This document shows positions 48,801-60,327 of a DNA stretch of 64,000 nt, piece by piece. The stretch's first letter is position 1. Every line of letters begins with the position of its first letter. Under the pieces are notes generated by a model. That model had not been told where the DNA came from. It was given only the letters and a program-made list of their open reading frames with translations, and did no database searches. The translations under genes were made by a program, and so were the position numbers. Origin of the DNA: Staphylotrichum longicolle (Eukaryota > Ascomycota > Sordariomycetes > Sordariales > Chaetomiaceae); the NCBI GenBank assembly GCA_019096155.1, contig JAHCVI010000001.1, positions 14,471,243-14,535,242 of the forward strand, read 5' to 3'.

Positions 48801-51174
48801 CAGTGGGCGAGTTCAGCATCGGGCGAGTTTATGATGGTCTCTAGGATGCCGCTGTACATGCCGCTCATCTCTGTGGGCACCTGGTCGAGCGTCTTGCGCA
48901 TGGCCTCGATGCTGTGCGCCTCATCTAGGCGTGTCATAATGAGGGATGCCCAAAGGAAGATGCCGTTTGACTTCTCAATGATCTCGGCAACCAAATCCCC
49001 CTCTTCTTCATTGAAGTCGTCAATGATAGTTGGCGAGAGCCTGGACCTGACAAAAGCATCGATATCCCGGAGCGAATCCGCCTGGCCCGTGTGCATTTCC
49101 ACTCTCATAATTCGCTCCTGATTGAGCAGACGCTCGACGTGGCCGTTGGGCCGGCTGGTGATAAAAATTCTGAGAGGAACAGTCGCCTCGATCCTCGAGA
49201 ACATCGACATGAGTGTGGCCTGTAGCCGCGATGGGCACTCGTCCAGGGCGTCGATGACCCAGTATTGAGGCTGAGAGAGAGCCATCTTGAAGATGCGGCC
49301 GACGAAGATGTTGTTCCACACCATGATGTGATCACTGTGGCTATCGATTGCCTCTCCCTCTTCCATCATGGCCAGGAAGGTATGTCTGATTTGAAAATTG
49401 GACTCGGCCATTTGCAGCGCCATGGACAGAGAAAACTGTGTCAGGCTCGGCTTCTCATTGCTTTTGAAGAAGAAGTAGGCGCAGTCCAGATTAAAGGACT
49501 CGAGATACTTGATGACATGTCCCGAGGCGACTGACTTGCCGGAGCCAGGGGGACCATTCAGCCACAGGAATCGTGGAGTCATCTTGGTCGGGCCAGCTGT
49601 GATGGCCTTGATGGTGGGAGTCGCGTCCATGAGGTCGCACTCGAGCCAGTCGTGGAAGGATTGGTCACCGGTCAGCCACTCGCAGGACCCTGTATGCAGC
49701 TTGTCCTGCACCCTGATAAAGTCACCGTCTGGCCTTTCGGCTACGTCAAAGGCTTGAGCGATTTGTTTCATCTGCGCTCGGTGGTTCTCGGACTTCTCCG
49801 CGACAACTGCGTTTGTCAGATCACGATCTCGACGAACCGACGCGAGTTTGTGGCTTACAATCCTTCTCAATTTCTTCGATGGTCGTGTTGAAGCAACGAA
49901 GCAAGATGTTGTAGTTAGGGTCTTCTACCGAATCGAACTTGACCAGACGTCGATGGTCAGCCTGTAGGTATTGGGTATGCTCGCCAGGCAGTCCTGTGTG
50001 AGTTGGTCAGCACAACAGACAGGGCCACAGACTGAGCGGGCTTACCCATCACGGCCGAGTCCTTCTCAACGATGATTGTGTTGGTTGGGCCAGTTGAGGT
50101 TGGGACGCCCTCAAAGAAAGACCAGAGTCGAACGTCGTTGCAGACGTGCCGGAACTCATCATTGATGGCCTGACGAGTCAGCATTTGTGATTGCAGTCAA
50201 GGCGAGGGAGTGCCCACCTGGAGAGTTCCGGAACCTGGAACCAGTTCCTTGACAAAGGCCTTTGATCCAGAGCCAATGGACATGGAAATCAAGGTGGTGA
50301 CGAAGGCACTTGAGTCAGCTCCGCGATGCGGGGTGCCGAGAAAGTACAAGCTGTGGATTCTGCTCGCAATATCTGTGTAGATTGGGTCCCTTCTTGCGAG
50401 GAGGTAAGCCTGCCAAAGTCAGCCGTGATGGTTTCTGAGGCGTGCATTTGGGGGCTTGCCTTCTTCACTACCAAACCTCCCATACTATGGGCGACAAGCA
50501 CAATGGGTGTCTGTCGTAGGGACGGTTAGCGTATCTGTCCTACTTGGGTGTTGCACCTTGCTCACTTGCATTTCCATTCTTCTTTAGATGAGGCGAGTTG
50601 TACAGATCTGCGAGGAGAGCTTGGCCAAAGTCGTGGATGGTCAGAGTGCTTTGCTGCGACTTTGTCCAGTCCGAGTCGTAGCCAAAGCTGTGAATGCGGA
50701 CGTGTCTAAAACCAGCTTCGGACGGCAACCATTCTTTTGGCCAGAAGCTTGCAGGGTCCGAGGAAGCACTCCATGACCTCCTTGATCCACCATTGAGACC
50801 ATGAACCTGGAATGTCAGTTTGGTTTTGGAAAATGAGTCCTGCGAACCTACGAAGATGAAGTCCACCCGGGGCTCTGAAGGCTCATGAATCAATGTAAGC
50901 CCAAGCGCCCCTTTCAAACCTTCGGGTGACTGAGAAGCCTTGGAGCGGGCTGGAGATGTGGCTCGCCGAAGACTTTGGAGCCTACCCCGGAGACTGCTCG
51001 GCGATGGTTGGCGGTCCTGATCCCCAGGCACGGAAAGGCTAGGAACTGTGAGGCTGTCTCTATCCGATGAGCTCCATGTTGCTGCGGCCTTCGGCTGCCA
51101 GGTCTGTGTCTGTTGCGATGTCAGATGATCCGTGAGAAAGTGAGCGGGGAAGGATATTTTACATGAACTGCCAT
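45899..51174 (-). CDS. NOD-like receptor: alpha/beta hydrolase (SesB-like)-NACHT-WD40
   Basis: Fungal STAND receptor of the type used in heterokaryon incompatibility and non-self recognition. Eight exons: 51174-51163, 51109-50852, 50806-50570, 50510-50460, 50409-50218, 50169-50046, 49993-49859 and 49806-45899, giving 1638 aa. The N-terminal hydrolase shows FIFVHGLNGGSRRSW, IVLVAHSMGGLVVKK (nucleophile Ser178) and YFLGTPHRGADSSAF. The NACHT domain has Walker A GPPGSGKS at 421-428 and Walker B VIDALDEC near 520-527. A helical and winged-helix part follows, then degenerate WD40-like repeats (FAVGLGDGLIKVYRQST, GLRTIRVWGPRQALLWE). Exon 4 (17 codons) appears to be bounded by two GC-AG introns. About 30 codons near 48258-48350 are displaced into another frame, which reads NILTWIERVAKTGRLSLL. 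The gene is divergent from the kinase gene. Confidence 0.88.
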
Positions 51175-52445
51175 GCTGCCCTGGCGGTGTTACTCTACCA
51201 ACTATTGGGCAACGAGCAGATGAGGGCGACGTGCTAAGTGGAAAGCCTCATGGAGTAACAGTTGCCAGCGCTGGAAACAGGCGAGACGGTGATACTGAGA
51301 TCCTCAATTGACGATGATGTGGGTAATAATTAGATATTGCAAGGAAAGAGCTCGACAGAAAACAGAAAGGTCCAAAAGACCGCCGAGGAAGGGGGATGTG
51401 CACTCGAAGTCATTCAGAGGGCAGGCTCCCTCTTCGGACGCAGCCGCAGAGACTGGCCGAGGCAGGGGTTAACTGGGGCCAAGCCATGACGAGATATGGT
51501 GTTTTAAACTGCCTCGATGCAGATGGTCCGAAGATTGTTTGGCCTGTTTGGGGGCTCTGTCGGGTCTCAGTGCTTTGATGTGCTGCTGACTGTCTACGAT
51601 AAGGTGAGGTTGGCGACATGGGTCGTGGTGGGCTCGCTGTGCATCATGATTGCGGTTTGAAACGGCCGCACACGGCCGCCTGGTCCTGATTCGGGCCTGA
51701 GTTTCGACTGTGCCAGCGGGCTGCCGCGGGGGCGGGGAAACATGAGGAGACGGGTGACTGCATTCTTCTGGTTTTGGTTTCTTTTTGAGAAGAAGAAAGA
51801 GAAAGACGACAGGAAGGTTATCAGCTCAGCCAAGACATGTTTTTGGCAGGGTTTTCAAGATGGGAACTGCTCGCGTGTGCTGCCTGGAGCTTCACAAACG
51901 CTCCTTCCCGGGCAGTAGGCGCTGGCCTGGATCCCAAAAGAGAGAGCTACCTAGATGATTCTGTCGCTAATTCTAATCCCAGTTGACCATCGTAGCAATT
52001 TCCCTTTATCTTTAGTTTCCTCAAATACTGAAAGCTTCTTTGACTTTGTACCATTGTGACACGCGACTCGAATTGGAACCGACATCGGGCATGTGCGGCA
52101 TGTCCCTTTTGGGATACTCACAGCTGGCGCATGCCCCCCGTTCCATCCATGCACTTGAAACCAACACTCAAGCTGTGCTGCAGGTGGCCGGATTGCAGCG
52201 GCCTGATTTGAGGGCTGATTCCCAAAACAGCCCCTTCAATTGGCCATCGTCCCAAGAGTCCCGACCCAACGGCCCAGCCACAAGCGGCACAGATATGCAA
52301 GACGCTCTCTGCTGTGCCGTTTCCACGGGACAAACGCCCTGGATCCCCCACTTAAAGGCCTTGGGTGTCACTTGAGATCCTGACTGTTCTGCCCTTTTGA
52401 CCTTCACCACGGATCGCTGATTGGAACACTGCTTTCTTATCCGCC
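51175..52445. other. Divergent intergenic region between receptor 1 and the kinase gene
   Basis: This is 1.27 kb with no supported gene. It should contain both promoters. Base composition is more even than in the flanking genes. No distinct element was recognised. Confidence 0.5.
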
Positions 52446-53649
52446 ATGGCGACCGACACGAGAGATGTGGCCGAGGATCAGAAGCTCGACGAGAACTTGC
52501 TGGCTGGTACGTCTATTCTTTCCTCACCCTGGCTGAACCGCTTACTGATTTTGTCTGTTGTGAAGCCCTCCCTGAAGGCGGCCAGGTCGTCTCTGTCACA
52601 CCGTCAGGGATGAGCGACTACTGCAACACCTTCAGGATCGAGGTCAAACTGCCAGACGGCAGCTCGCAAGTCTTCTTCGAAAAGGAAGGATGCGGTGATC
52701 AAGGCCCGGGGCTGGTGGAATCGGCCTTCACATCCGAGTCAGCCACTTATGAGTTCATCCCTGAGCACGTGCCGCGCCCTATCGCCATCGGCACCTACAA
52801 GTCTCGCCCGGACAAACACTTCTATCTGGCTCAGTTCATCAACATGATTGAGGATGACATCCCCAGTCCTGAATCGTACATGGCCGCCGTCGCCTCCCTC
52901 CACAGCCGGAGCATGGGCAAGTCGCCCACTGGTCAGTTTGGCTTCCCCGTCAACACGCGCTTCGGCGATCTCGAGCAGGACAACACCTGGGCCGCGAGCT
53001 GGGAGGTGTACTGGACCAACCAAATGCGGGACTTTCTCGACAAGGAGGATGCTGCCCACAACGGGGAGCGGCATGAGGAGCTCGACAGACTGAGGCCGTT
53101 GTTCTTCGACAAGGTGCTGCCCCGCTACCTGCGCCCCCTGGAGAGCGACGGGCGCTCCGTCACCCCATGCCTGATCCATGCAGACCTCTGGCCGGGCAAT
53201 GTCAAATACATGGGCGATGGCGAGACGGTGTGCATGTATGACGCTTGCGTCATGTGGGCTCATAATGAAGGTGCGTGCACCACGGTCTCAGTCTCCCACG
53301 TTCTTGACCAAACTGACCGAGCCCACAGCCGACCTCGGTGTCTTCCGCAACCCGCGCTACCCCCTTGGCAAGGGGTATCTGAAGGAGTACTGGAAACACG
53401 TTCCCATTTCCGAGCCCGAAGAAGATGTCGACGATCGGAACACGCTCTACATGCTCCGAAACCAGATTTTGTTGTCGATTCTTTACCCTCATGATCTGAA
53501 GCTGCGCGAAATGTAAGAGTTTCTGACTTGCTTTCTTTGGTACGGGGCTAACTGCCGGCTACAGTTTCGTGAGCAACATGCGGCTCCTTGTGGAGCGCGT
53601 GCAGGAGGAGGAAGCTGCTAAGAGAAACCCTCCTCAGGTGCATCTGTGA
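52446..53649 (+). CDS. Fructosamine/ketosamine-3-kinase family protein
   Basis: Small-molecule kinase of the protein-kinase-like fold. Relatives phosphorylate glycated lysines on proteins so that the sugar falls off; some act on other ketosamines. Exons 52446-52506, 52566-53270, 53329-53512 and 53565-53649 give 344 aa with all phases matching. Seen are PSGMSDYCNTFRIEVKLPDG, FEKEGCGDQGPGLVESAFTS (start of the ATP lobe), FYLAQFINMIEDDIPSP (hinge), HSRSMGKSPTGQFGFPVNT, and the catalytic loop HADLWPGNV at about 225-233 with the catalytic Asp227. YDACVMWAHNEADLG stands for the metal-binding motif, with Ala where many relatives have Pro. The C-terminus is Glu/Arg-rich. No signal peptide was seen. 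It lies between two receptor genes but need not be related to them. Confidence 0.85.
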
Positions 53650-54234
53650 AATCTTCACAGCCACTGGCCAAGGTCCTTGCGTTCTGTCAGAGGATGGAAA
53701 CACCTCAAAACCAGCTCTGTGCTGTGAGTTGCAGGGTTTGACTCACTTCGAAATCGTGCTGAAGTGGCGAGGTGTTAATCAGAAACTAGAATAATTGACA
53801 TTATATGGCTCCATGTGCAAGTGTCGCCGAGTAGCACGACAACCGGCGGGTTTCTCACAGCGGTGGCTTCTCCCAGTCTTGAGACCGCCGTCGAGGCCCA
53901 CATTCCATTGGCAGGTCAAAAATTGACCTGCAAATGTGGATCCTTAATGAACGATGTTATTGGATCCTCTTCTCAATGGATCAGAGAACCACATCCCCGT
54001 GTCGCGAAGGATGACACGGTCTGGGCCTAGTGCCCTCGGTGCCTAACAGGCATTGACAGGGTAGGGTGGTGTTGGTTCGATTGCTTGTTTGTGAAAACTT
54101 GAGATCCCCTAATTAATCCACCAGGCTAAACCTTCTCCTCAACCTTCTCCCCGCAATTGCGATCAGAAAGAGAAGAAGCCACAAGTTGTCGCCATCGCAA
54201 CCCATCACTTCGACACTGGGTGCAGGTCGGCGCA
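53650..54234. other. Spacer and promoter of the next gene
   Basis: This is 585 nt with no supported gene. The last 100 nt are rich in C/T and A as in a fungal leader. A direct duplication of a GGATCCTYWT string occurs near 53938-53972. Confidence 0.4.
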
Positions 54235-55717
54235 ATGTTTGGCTGGCTGTTCGCCTGCTTCCGCCTCTTGCGGCGCGTCCTCTGGTGGAGCTTCCTGATA
54301 ACGCTGCCCTTCCACTTCCTTCCGTTCCTCAATGGCTTGATTGAAGGCGTCTTGGTCTCCAATATGGTCACCGAGACCTTCCTCGCTTCCCTGGACAACT
54401 TCAAGTCCAATGTCGAGAGCGCGCAATGGATGGACTGGTACTCGGTGCCCGGCGCCCCGGGGATCCACGATCTCGCCGTCGCGCCCTACCACGTCGTCGA
54501 GCTGCGCGATCCTCAGAGCTGGTGGGAGAAACTCGGCCTCCGGCGTTTCGACATTGACATCAATGACGACGTCGCTTTCGACACGTATCCCATCAACCGG
54601 TTTGCCAGCCTCGATGCGCTGTACCGTAGAGTGCCGAGGCCAGGGCAGGCCCAGCGGTGGCACCACTTCGTCTACGCTTCTCCCAGCCACTTTCACATCG
54701 AAGGCCTTTTGTTTAGTGAGTGGGACAGTGCATTCAACGAGCTTCTACAATTTCATTACGCCAACCCACCGCCGACCGGCGCGGGCTTCCACTACTTGTC
54801 TGCCCGGCAGTTTTTTTTTGATATGGGGCTACACGGGGGCCCTGACTTCGCACGAGTCGCCAGATGACTTCGACTTTCGAGGAGAGGAGCAGGTTCCAGG
54901 CTACCTCCCCGTGACCGTCCGGATCATAGAGTTCCCATTGACGGACCCCGATAACCTTGCGCTGCTGCAGGCCAATAGCCCTTCAACCAGCTGCGCAGCG
55001 AACGTCGGACCCGCATACTATCGGCCGTTCAGCAAGATGGCCCAGTTCATAGAACGCCTCGACGATATGTGCAACGAGGCAGAGAAGACGTATGCGAAGA
55101 CGTATGGTCGGCTCTAGGCTGGAGGTTTGGGTTGGGAACAAGCTCGGCCTCGGGGATTCGACCTGGCCCGGGGGTGCACGCGTCCCCGCGCTCCTTCTGT
55201 CCTTCGCTGCAAACAGGGTCTGGGGCTCGTCTGGGAGTTTGCCAAGGCACTGAGCACGGAACTGCGCAAGCGGTACTGGGGCAAGAACAAGGGCGAAGAA
55301 GTTCTCGGGTGGCTGGAGGAAAGGGCCAGGGAGAAGGAGAAGCAGGACGACGGAAAACCCGAGCCCGACAACATGATGGCTCATATGCTCAAGGCCTTCA
55401 CCGACTCACTGCCGATGGATTTGGACGAAATAGCCAAGGACAACCCGGAGGTGCAGAAGGCGCTAGATAACATGTGGGAAACGGTGCAGCGCAGACCGGT
55501 TCCGGCGGGTGACGATGAGGAGGAGTATGAACGGCAGGGCAGGCCGGTGCGTCCTCTGAAAAATCCCTTGCAAGAAGCGGCGTGGGACTTCTTCGAGGAG
55601 AACGCCGAGGACATGCAGGAGATTTTGAAGTCCAATCCCGGGGAAGACGAGCTTCTCAACAAGTTATGGGACTTTGTGCAGAAAAAAGAGGCGAAAGACG
55701 GCGAGAAGAAAGCTTAG
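54235..55717 (+). CDS. Unrecognised protein with an N-terminal membrane segment, reading frame broken twice
   Basis: I do not recognise this protein. ATG 54235 opens a frame beginning MFGWLFACFRLLRRVLWWS and a hydrophobic stretch (about residues 1-40), suggesting a signal anchor, followed by a soluble domain rich in Trp, Asp and His (ESAQWMDWYSVPGAPG, FDIDINDDVAFDTYP, WHHFVYASPSHFHIEG). The frame stops at 54867, but the coding signal continues one frame over from ESPDDFDFRGEEQVPGYLP to KTYAKTYGRL (stop 55115-55117). It then resumes in the same frame after GLVWEFAKALSTELRKRYW to a charged tail (stop 55715-55717). A T9 run at 54811-54819 could explain the first break; eight T joins the frames. 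The second gap (about 55090-55215) may be an intron, but I found no phase-compatible splice pair. It could be two genes or a decaying one. Confidence 0.5.
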
Positions 55718-56114
55718 CAGGGTGCAGGAATGGCGGACGCGGGTATGAATACGTATTTAAACCGAAGAAGATGTCCATGATCATGCAGTAATAAACATGA
55801 TGTAGTACTCCACAGGAATCACATAGACAGGTATAAACCTCCCAGTTACAGTGACAAATTCAACAGAAAGCTTACGAGTTCCCATCCTGAATATATCCGA
55901 CTACTGCTCTCGGTCCAACTTCCTCTTCTGGCCCGAGCCTCCGTTCTCCTGAGCCTCCGTTGGGCTCGCGTAACTCCTGGGCCAAGCGACTAGTTCGACT
56001 CGTACCCAGGGAGCGTGCCCTGAACGGACTCATTCCACCGCGCCTCTAGAGAGGCCCTGTTCAGGGTTGTCTGTCAGAAAACAGGGCGAGGTAGCTAAGA
56101 GATTGCGGAAAAAC
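55718..56114. other. Convergent 3' spacer
   Basis: This is 397 nt between the unrecognised gene (+) and receptor 2 (-). AT-rich at 55740-55870 with an AATAAA at 55791, a possible polyadenylation signal for the plus-strand gene. Nothing else seen. Confidence 0.5.
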
Positions 56115-59100
56115 TCACTCATCCTCCTCGACAATCTTTATACCCCTTTCCTGTCGAAGAAAGTTCAAGAACCGCCTCTGCGTCCTGTCCCGCTTGAACT
56201 GCGCCATTGTGTCCCTCGTAGGGTCTGTGACTTGGCCCTTCCATCCAGGAAGCTTGTACATGATCAAGACCAGCTTGCTGCCGCGGGCAAACGAGACCTG
56301 AGAGATGTCGTCTAGCTTGAGGTGGAAGTTGTACGGGTCCCTGAAAACAGACCACTGGACGGGTCTCGCCGAATTGAGAACCTGGTGCTCAATGAAATAA
56401 GTCCCCTTATCCAGTGAATAGTGCCAGTACTGCGTCACGCCCGGGTTGGTCACAAAGCTCTGCGTCTTGACTTGGTGCAGCCGCCAGTCGTAACGGTGCA
56501 ACGCGCTCTCGGTGATAGAGTCGGTCGAAGTGTACCCGTCGTCGTCGGTGAGCTCGGGCTCCAAGGGAAGGGATGAGACGTCCCAGATGACCTCGGAGTC
56601 CTCCGTCGTCAGGAGGTCGTCGGGGGTCTCGCGCAGGTTCGGGATCATGCTGGTCGCCGCTTTTGCTTTGCTCAATATGGATCCGGACGTTTGAACAATG
56701 GTTGAAGCGCGGCGCCTACTGGTTTTGTCGGGGGAAGCGGAGTGAGGATTCCGTAGGAGATGTTGCGTCGAGGAGGAAGGTTTGGAGGGAGGCTCTGTGA
56801 AGCTTGGAGTGGTGGCAAAGGGTTTTGGTTGTGAGGCACGCATTGTCGCGTCGTAGGGGTCAGCTCTTAGGTCTTCAAGTTGGGGAACCGGTTGGGATCC
56901 TGAGGAATGAAGGTGTTGCTCCACCAAGTGATGTGCAGGCGGTTGTGTTCCAATCCCTGTAGCATAAGAATTGGTGCTGGGCCCAGGAAGTCTGTTTGAG
57001 ATGGGGCCCACTGCCCGTCGTTTCCTACCATTTTTCTCATGCACCTGCGATACATGCCTTCTCAAGGCTTTGTATGAACCGAAAGGGGGATAAGGACATC
57101 GTGGCTCAGGACAGGGGAAGCTCAGTTTATGGCCGGATTCGTGTCTCGTGCGCTCGTCGTTGCTGTTGAAGCCGGTGGTCGCGTAGACACAGGAGACGAA
57201 GCGGCACAGGTAGGCATGGCCGCTGAAATTTGTGCAGAAGAGTTGGAATTCAGATGGTGTCGTATATGACCGGTCTTGGGTTTCAAGAATATGCCGTATT
57301 GTTGCCTCGTAGTTCTCAAAAATGTGGTTCACACGTGTGGGATACACTAGTTGAGCTTGAGTATTCCTGTTAGCTGAAACGCGCCGGTAAGGTAACCAAG
57401 GAAGGAGGGACTGAGGGAGCGGGAAGTCGTCCTCAGTTTCAGACCTTTGAAAGAGCTTACCTCTTGAGTCTGGTGTTGCAATCCGGTGTTGTCCGGAAAC
57501 GCGGGCCTGTAAGCTCAGTGCAACGTCGTACCATAGGCCAGGAAAGTCGGACCGGAGGACCTCCAGCTCTTGGGTTGGCAGACCCGAAAAAGCGGCGTCT
57601 GGTGATGTTTCCAGCACAGCTGACAGCTCCGCGACAATGCCTCCCAGCTGAGAATACCAATCCTCGGTTGGAATGGCGGTCAAATCCTGCAGCTCAACAG
57701 CCCAGAACTCTGTTGCAAAGGGCAAAAAGCCCCAGACTCCTTGTATGACCTGTAGTTGGCGTCTGTTCTGCGGAAAGCCCGGGGTAAAAACGTCGAAGGC
57801 TGCGCGGACACAACGAAGCAAAGCCAGGGTATGATCGCAGCGGATCGAATGCTCTTCCATCCGTAGAGACATGTGACAGTCGTCACTTTGCAGATAGCTG
57901 ATCTAGAGTTAGCTTTATGTTTCCATTTCTGTGTGAGGACTTACGGCGTATTACTCCTTAACTGAAATGTGGATGAATGCGAGGGAGGAGTCGTGCCGCT
58001 CTTCCACAAGAGGCTTGCACACATCAAGAATGTGAGGTGGCACAGGCCGAGCGCCGAGGAACTCGTCTGACTGGAATATCAGAGCAGATTGCAGCTCTGC
58101 CTTTCGGAGTGGGCGTCTTGCGAAAGCAATCCAGCTGAACATGGCTTTGAGGCGCAGTGTGGAGCGAGTGTCGAGGTTAGACAAAGTAGAAGACAGCAGC
58201 TTCTCGTAACTTTTATTCAAGTTAGGTTGTGATCCGTTAGTGTCAAGCCATGGCAATACCAAGATTGTAGGTAAGTCTTAAGTCTGGGCAGGATCGGTGG
58301 CACTTACAACGCTGCAAGCTCCCGCGGAAGAGTATCTATCGCCTCCAAGAATTCGTCTCGAGTGTAAAACAAGTTTGCTGAGAGGTAGTTTAGAACCAAG
58401 GTTGCCCACAGAAACATTCCTATGCATTGCGTATTAGCCCTAGTTTGCAAACACTCGACAGGCAAGACATGAGAGGGACTGCCATACCACCCGCCCTCTC
58501 TCCAATGTGAGCTGCGATGCTCTCAGTCTCGTCATCGGAGATATGGAATTCCCCCAGTCTAGCACGCATCACCCCGTGTGAGAGACGCTGACGAGCGTAG
58601 GTAGCAATCGCATCACGCAGACAGGCCTTTTCTTGAGAAACCGAGAACACAGACTGCCTTAGCTTTTGCGGAAGCTGCAACGCATCTCGGCTCGACACCA
58701 TAACTTTGCAGTTGCTCCCGGCAGCCGTGAGGCGTGCCAGGAGTCGGAGGAGACGCCGCTGTTTATCGATGGGGCATTCATCCAAGCCATCTAGGAGGAT
58801 GTGGATGCCGAGCTGACCGTTGCCAGACAAGATGTCGACGGCCATCTCGAGCAGCTCCTCCAGAGCGTGAACAGTGATCTGTTGGCTGCCGACGTGTTCT
58901 TGGTAGATGTGGGCCACGAGGTCGGGGCTGTGCTGAGCAAATTGAACCAGCAAAGATTTGATGATTTGATCATAATGTGTCGAGGCGTCGTGAGTGTAGG
59001 AGCAGAAATGCCGAATGACTATCGAACTCTTGGAAACAGTGAGAAAAGATACCAGTCGGGCAATAATAATGCTCTTCCCTGTTCCCGGGGCGCCTTGAAG

Positions 59101-60047
59101 ACAGAGGAATGGGGTGTCTGGAGCGGGTCGGAGCCAGGAAGCCACCTGAGGCTTCCTCAAGATCCAGTCGACGGTGCCGGGGTGTTCTTCTCCAATCTTG
59201 GCCAGCGAGTCGAAAAGGACAATCTGGTCCGAGTCGTCCAACCGGAGCCAGGTGATGACGCCTTGCATTTGTCTGGCCGTCATTTGTGTTTGTTCCTTGA
59301 CCAACTGATCCAGACTCTCGGCCCTCCAGGACTTCAAAGTCTCCCTCATCTCTCTGGCTTCAACAATGTTGTGTGCGTTGACTTCCTTGTCGATAAGCTC
59401 TTGATGTTGTTTGAGATCTTCGAGGATGGTTCCGAATTCACGCTCAAACCGGCCCCAAGTCGTCTTGAAGAGAACTCTCCAACCTGCAGTGATCAGCTTC
59501 TACGTACTGGAGCAAAAATAGGGAAGCGGGCAGAGCCTGACTCACAGCGGCGGGTAAGAAATTTGTAGGCGGCCTTGTGAAATCTGAGGATGTCGGCATA
59601 GAAGATGACAAACGCCGGATAGAGCTGTGGTTTGCCTTTGAATGATTCCTCGAGAAGCTGGAACCTACCCAAGGACTCGGCGATTTGCGAATAGGCTTTG
59701 ATGATGCGGTCAAATGCTTCTGGATATTCAATTGAGACGTTCAAGATGAACTTGATGGGAGCCCAAATCCAGGGAAGGAATGGAGTTCCATTGCACAGCA
59801 CTTCGATGACCTTGGAGTAATGGTGAAGACCCTGGAAAAGGGGTTCGAGGCGACGCAGGTTGCGCAGCGATTTGCGCGCAGCCAGCTGTCGTTCGAGTTC
59901 GAAGGCGGAGCGCCTGACATCCTCAAGAGTTGTCGAGGCAAAGTCGCGAGACTCAGCTGGGGATATAGTGCGTTCCAGGTCTTTGAAGGCATTCTCAATG
60001 GCCCGTCTGCTTGCAGACAGCTCAGGTCGCGGGGCCTTGAGTGGCAT
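56115..60047 (-). CDS. NOD-like receptor: DUF7708-like N-terminus, NACHT, C2H2 zinc fingers
   Basis: Second STAND NTPase. Exons 60047-59546, 59483-58488, 58419-58308, 58209-57955 and 57897-56115 join in frame to 1215 aa. Residues 1-170 resemble the DUF7708-type N-terminal domain (WAPIKFILNVSIEYPEAFDR, YADILRFHKAAYKFLTRR). A helical linker (EREFGTILEDLKQHQELI) leads to NACHT with Walker A GAPGTGKS at 298-305, Walker B ILLDGLDEC near 396-404 and sensor-like VMVSSRD. A helical segment ends FIHISVKDYLQSDD. The second half has a double C2H2-like unit at about 853-908 (CRFVSC with RTRHESGH; CPEPRC with RRHVSQVH). After a disordered stretch, the C-terminal domain (PGVTQYWHYSLDKGTYFIEH, LKLDDISQVSFARGSKLVLI) is of unknown role. 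The start was chosen at MPLKAPRPE. It shares a short divergent promoter with the helicase. Confidence 0.85.
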
Positions 60048-60327
60048 GATTGATTGTGATAATCTCGCGAGCCAAGCGCACGCAATAGCACTTCCGGCCC
60101 CAAAGATTGTATCGAGGGGGAGATGATAGCCGAGGCGACGGCTTTGAGAGCAAAAAAGCCCACCAGAACCCCTCCCATGTGTACTCACCTGATTGGGCAG
60201 ACGTCTGTTTCGAAGTTTGGGGCAGTGCAAAGACGGCGCAGTCAACGAACGCAAGGCTTCCTCCCCAACGACCCTCCGGCGCGCTCCATGTTTCTCTCTT
60301 GTCCTCCTTAAATTAATAGCAATCGCC
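60048..60327. promoter_or_regulatory. 280-bp bidirectional promoter of receptor 2 and the SNF2 helicase
   Basis: The two start codons (60047 on minus, 60328 on plus) are only 280 bp apart and point away from each other, so the two genes must share at least part of their control sequence. The plus-side leader is pyrimidine-rich with AATTAATAG just before the start. No firm TATA box was seen on either side. Confidence 0.55.

Noticed and set aside
50218..50570. GT donors for the two introns around the serine-elbow exon of receptor 1
   Set aside because: Upstream GTGAGC gives the wrong phase with the only usable acceptor; downstream GTAGTG and GTGAAG would remove conserved VVKK. Kept only as the alternative if an indel is present.
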